A stretch of DNA of 64,000 nt from Acinetobacter corruptisaponis (GTDB lineage: Bacteria > Pseudomonadota > Gammaproteobacteria > Pseudomonadales > Moraxellaceae): positions 19,011-83,010 of the forward strand of contig NZ_CP125671.1 of assembly GCF_030053775.1 (NCBI RefSeq), read 5' to 3'. A model generated the notes under the pieces. That model was not told the DNA's origin, did not search any database, and saw only the letters and a list, made by a program, of their open reading frames with translations. The position numbers and the translations under genes were made by a program. This document shows, one piece after another, positions 60,563 to 64,000 of the stretch (positions are counted from its first letter, which is position 1; each line of letters begins with the position of its first letter).

Positions 60563-63500
60563 GTGACTAAGATGACTGAATCAGACATAGAGCTGATGGC
60601 GATAGAGCAACTGGAGGGAATGGGCTATACCTATGTGTATGGACCAGAGATTGAATCCAAGGGAAGCAACCCTCTGCGGAGCTATAAGCAGGTCATCTTG
60701 GAAGCCAAAGTGCTTGAGGTATTACAGCGTCTCAATCCTCATTTGAATGAAGACAAGTGCCTTGAAGCACTGAAGCAAGTCACTAATCTGCATTCCCCAG
60801 ATATGCTTAGCAACAACCAGGCATTCCACCGCTTACTTACTGAAGGCATCAACATTGAAGTGAGTAAGGATGGAAACACCCAAGGTGAATATGCCTGGCT
60901 TGTTGACTTCAATAATCCAAGCAATAACGAATTCCTTGTCGTAAACCAAGTCACCATCAAAGAAGATCGTTGGACCAGACGACCTGACATTATCATCTAT
61001 GTGAATGGCTTACCTCTGGTAGTGATTGAGCTGAAGAACGCAACTGATGAGAATGCCACTGTAGAAGGCGCATATAAGCAGATCCAGACCTACCAAAGCC
61101 AGATCCCATCACTGTTCACCTACAATGCTTTCAACGTCATCTCTGATGGTTTAGAGGCGAAAGCAGGCACTGTATCAGCAGATCTCAGCCGTTACATGGC
61201 TTGGAAGACTTCTAATGGTCAAACCAAAGCAAAGAAGACGCAGGCACAGCTTGAAGTCTTACTACATGGTTTGCTTAATCCAGTCACATTACTGGACATG
61301 ATCAGACACTTCATTGTGTTTGAATCCAATAAGCAAGAAGATGCCAACGGCTTAATCACTATTAAGACCATCAAGAAGATGGCTGCATATCATCAGTACT
61401 ATGCAGTGAATGCAGCAGTCCTCTCTACTATTCGTGCATCTGCAGTAAACTCGGACTCGAAGTCTGCAGAAGTCGCAATGCAGCAGCAAGGCAGAAGCAA
61501 ACTGGAACTGGTTCAACAGCAGGCAGTAGGTGACAAAAAGGCAGGTGTAGTATGGCATACCCAAGGTTCGGGTAAATCTCTGTCTATGGTCTTCTACACA
61601 GGCAAAATTGTCCTGGCTTTGGATAACCCAACAGTGGTCGTGATCACAGACCGGAACGATCTGGATGACCAACTGTTTGGAACCTTTGCTGCATCCAGCC
61701 AATTACTGCGCCAGACACCAAAGCAAGCAGAGAATCGAGAAGAACTCAAAGAGCTACTCAAGGTTGGTTCAGGTGGGGTGATCTTCACCACCATCCAGAA
61801 GTTCCAACCTGAAGATGGTGGCAGTGTTTATGAGCTGCTGTCAGACCGCACCAACATCGTGGTGATTGCAGATGAGGCACATCGTTCACAGTATGGTTTC
61901 AATGCCAAAGAAGTCGATGTGAAGGACGATGAGGGCAAAGTCGTAGGTAAGCGTACTGTCTATGGTTTCGCCAAGTACATGCGCGATGCCTTGCCGAACG
62001 CCACTTACCTTGGCTTTACCGGTACACCGATTGAGAAGACCGATGTCAACACGCCTGCAGTGTTTGGTAACTATGTCGACATCTATGACATCTCGCAAGC
62101 TGTTGAAGATGGTGCCACCGTTCGGATCTTCTATGAAAGCCGACTCGCCAAGATTGCCATCAGTGAGGAAGGCAAAGAATTGATCGAAGATTTTGACGAT
62201 CAGTTCAGTGAAGAAGACTTAAACCAAACACAAAAAGAGCGTGCGAAGTGGGCAAGGGTCGAAGGGCTGATCGGCAGTAAAGAGCGTATCAAGGCGATTG
62301 CCAAAGACATCGTAGAACACTTTGAACAACGTCTTAAAGCCAATGCAAACCAAGGTAAAGGCATGATCGTCAGCATGTCCCGTAGGATTGCTATCGACCT
62401 CTACAACGAAATTGTAGCGATCAAACCAGAATGGCATAGCGATGATCTAAACGATGGTGTGATCAAGGTGGTGATGACCTCATCTGCTTCTGATGGTAAG
62501 GAGATTGCCAAACACCATACGACCAAGCAACAACGCCAGATCCTGGCCAATCGTATGAAGGACAATGATGACAAGCTGAAGCTTGTGATTGTTCGTGATA
62601 TGTGGCTGACTGGTTTCGATGCGCCGAGTATGCACACGCTCTACATAGACAAGCCAATGAAAGGCCATAACCTCATGCAAGCGATTGCACGAGTGAACCG
62701 AGTCTACAAAGATAAGATTGGTGGCTTAGTTGTCGATTACCTTGGTATCGCATCTGACCTGAAAGAAGCACTTTCATTTTACTCTGAAGCAGGTGGTAAG
62801 GGTGACCCTGCATTAGTGCAAGACGAAGCTGCAACCATTCTACAAGAGAAGCTCGAAGTGATTGATGGCATTATGCATGGCTTCAATTACCAAGAATACT
62901 TCACAGCCAATACTTCTCGTAAGCTCAACATTATCCTTGAAGCAGAAGAACACATCTTAGGTGTAGACCAAGGAGAAGGTAAGACTCGCTTCCTGACAGC
63001 AGTTGCAGCGATGTCACAGGCATTTGCTTTAGCAGTGCCTCATCCTCATGCGATGGAAGCAGCACCAGTGGTTGCCTTCTTCCAAGCAGTGAAAGCGCGA
63101 CTTGCGAAGTTCAGTGATGGCTCAGGCAACGTCTCAGGCATGAGTAATGCTGAGCTTGAAGCTAAAGTGAAGCAAACCATTGACCAAGCACTTGTTACAG
63201 AACAAGTGGTCGACATCTTCGATGCAGCAGGAATCCAGAAGCCAGACATCTCAATTCTCTCAGATGAGTTCTTGCAGGAGATGAAAGGCTATCAGCATAA
63301 GAACATTGCACTTGAAACATTGAAGAAGCTCCTTGGTGATGAGATCAAGGTAAGAGAACAGCGGAGTGTCACCCAAGGTAAAAAGCTCATGGATATGCTG
63401 AGCTCTGCGATCAAGGGCTATCAGAACAAGGTACTGACTGCAGCCGAAGTCATTGATGAACTCATCAAGTTGGCTAAGGCAATCCAAGAGTCAGACAAAC

Positions 63501-63808
63501 TTGCAGAAGAACTCAACCTGACTGAATACGAATATGCGTTCTACTCAGCAGTCGCAGACAATGAGAGTGCTCGTGAGCTGATGCAAAAGGATATTCTTAG
63601 AGAGCTTGCAGTTGTCCTCACAGACTCGATTCGTAAGAACGTAACCTTGGATTGGACCATTAAAGAATCTGCGAGAGCGAAACTCAGAGTCATCGTGAAA
63701 CGCTTGCTGAAGAAGTACGGTTATCCACCTGATATGGCTTTGCTTGCAACAGAGACTGTCTTGGAGCAGGCGGAGCAATTGGCTGAAGAATTAGCAACGG
63801 CAGCTTAG
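60563..63808 (+). CDS. hsdR: Type I restriction endonuclease subunit HsdR
   Basis: A 1,081-residue motor-nuclease. The N-terminal nuclease motif is PDIIIYVNGLPLVVIELKNA (D ... ExK). The SF2 helicase has Walker A TQGSGKSLS, DEAHRSQ, and later motifs such as FTGTPI and MQAIARVNR. The C-terminus is the usual HsdM-contact region. The start is a GTG preceded by a strong G-rich ribosome binding site (GGGGGGGAGG). It pumps and cuts unmodified DNA together with HsdM and HsdS. Confidence 0.95.
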   Translation: MTKMTESDIELMAIEQLEGMGYTYVYGPEIESKGSNPLRSYKQVILEAKVLEVLQRLNPHLNEDKCLEALKQVTNLHSPDMLSNNQAFHRLLTEGINIEVSKDGNTQGEYAWLVDFNNPSNNEFLVVNQVTIKEDRWTRRPDIIIYVNGLPLVVIELKNATDENATVEGAYKQIQTYQSQIPSLFTYNAFNVISDGLEAKAGTVSADLSRYMAWKTSNGQTKAKKTQAQLEVLLHGLLNPVTLLDMIRHFIVFESNKQEDANGLITIKTIKKMAAYHQYYAVNAAVLSTIRASAVNSDSKSAEVAMQQQGRSKLELVQQQAVGDKKAGVVWHTQGSGKSLSMVFYTGKIVLALDNPTVVVITDRNDLDDQLFGTFAASSQLLRQTPKQAENREELKELLKVGSGGVIFTTIQKFQPEDGGSVYELLSDRTNIVVIADEAHRSQYGFNAKEVDVKDDEGKVVGKRTVYGFAKYMRDALPNATYLGFTGTPIEKTDVNTPAVFGNYVDIYDISQAVEDGATVRIFYESRLAKIAISEEGKELIEDFDDQFSEEDLNQTQKERAKWARVEGLIGSKERIKAIAKDIVEHFEQRLKANANQGKGMIVSMSRRIAIDLYNEIVAIKPEWHSDDLNDGVIKVVMTSSASDGKEIAKHHTTKQQRQILANRMKDNDDKLKLVIVRDMWLTGFDAPSMHTLYIDKPMKGHNLMQAIARVNRVYKDKIGGLVVDYLGIASDLKEALSFYSEAGGKGDPALVQDEAATILQEKLEVIDGIMHGFNYQEYFTANTSRKLNIILEAEEHILGVDQGEGKTRFLTAVAAMSQAFALAVPHPHAMEAAPVVAFFQAVKARLAKFSDGSGNVSGMSNAELEAKVKQTIDQALVTEQVVDIFDAAGIQKPDISILSDEFLQEMKGYQHKNIALETLKKLLGDEIKVREQRSVTQGKKLMDMLSSAIKGYQNKVLTAAEVIDELIKLAKAIQESDKLAEELNLTEYEYAFYSAVADNESARELMQKDILRELAVVLTDSIRKNVTLDWTIKESARAKLRVIVKRLLKKYGYPPDMALLATETVLEQAEQLAEELATAA

Positions 63809-63859
63809 TTGTCACCACTAAATTACAACTAAAACACAACAAGGGGGGGCAGTTTTTAA

Positions 63860-64000
63860 ATGTCATTAGAGGGTCATTTTTACACTGCCGCTAACAAGCT
63901 TTTAGATCAGAATAAACTGGTTGAAAATTTCATATCTGGAGCAGATAAAAGTGAACCGTACCGGGTTTGTCGGAGAGTCAATATTCTGAGAGACTACCCC
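63860..64000 (+). CDS. Hypothetical protein, 3' end off window
   Basis: A 47-codon start of a gene: MSLEGHFYTAANKLLDQNKL and VENFISGADKSEP, continuing off the right edge. AAGGGGGGG upstream is a plausible ribosome binding site. It follows hsdR by 51 bp on the same strand, so it may belong to the restriction locus. Function cannot be told from this part. Confidence 0.5.
   Translation, partial: MSLEGHFYTAANKLLDQNKLVENFISGADKSEPYRVCRRVNILRDYP

Overview
The window looks like part of a large, mosaic Acinetobacter plasmid. It carries a Rep_3/RepB-type initiator with an iteron origin, a ParA/ParB partition pair, a plasmid umuDC operon with a long Acinetobacter-type UmuD, a remnant of an ISAba1-like element, and generally AT-rich, Acinetobacter-like coding sequence. 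No rRNA or tRNA gene is seen. The organism call is inferred from gene families and style; no database was searched.

Layout. (1) 1-14.0 kb is a copper resistance region: the end of a CopS/CusS sensor kinase, a five-gene minus-strand operon (Met-rich exported protein, DUF2933 protein, membrane methyltransferase, YHS-domain P1B ATPase, MgtC/DUF4010 protein), then copC-copD and copZ-copA on the plus strand. Three CusR/CopR-like palindromes precede these units, which suggests one regulon under the CopRS pair whose regulator lies off the left edge. Two IS5-family elements, each with a target duplication, sit between the divergent operons. (2) 14-16.3 kb is a decayed zone with an alpA-like remnant and an intact Fic toxin with a small YhfG-like antitoxin gene. 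(3) 16.3-23.6 kb holds an operon of large tyrosine-recombinase-like proteins, one with the full catalytic set and one apparently degenerate, cut at its 3' end by an IS3-family element. (4) 23.9-26.3 kb is umuD-umuC. Upstream lies a SRAP (YedK/HMCES-like) gene split by a 16,967-bp Tn3-family composite transposon flanked by the 5-bp duplication TTCAT; its two halves are at 26227-26310 and 43283-43840.

(5) 26.3-43.3 kb is that composite. It has an intact tnpR/tnpA unit on the left and an inverted copy with an in-frame tnpA deletion on the right. The cargo is a TetR-controlled lipid-type cluster (two thioesterases, a BtrH-domain protein, a PF10118 metal-dependent hydrolase) and a complete CYP153 alkane hydroxylase system (ferredoxin reductase, P450, ferredoxin, AraC-type regulator). 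The P450 genes are visibly more GC-rich than their surroundings. (6) 44-50.2 kb is accessory DNA: an XRE/ImmA-type protease with an unknown partner, a phosphoribosyltransferase, a P4-type integrase, and a small divergent XRE regulator locus with twin palindromic operators. (7) 50.2-52.4 kb is a pile of nested insertion-sequence fragments. (8) 52.4-56.3 kb is the plasmid core: parB, parA, iteron origin, rep. Three copies of one palindrome (core TGTAGCAA-S-TTGCTACA) flank these genes and are candidate centromere sites. (9) 56.6-64 kb is a type I restriction-modification locus (hsdM, hsdS, a separately terminated DUF2939 gene, hsdR), followed by a gene running off the right edge.

Together these are plasmid maintenance functions (par, rep, Fic pair, restriction-modification) with two selectable cargos, copper tolerance and medium-chain alkane or fatty acid hydroxylation, and heavy transposon traffic that has broken several genes.
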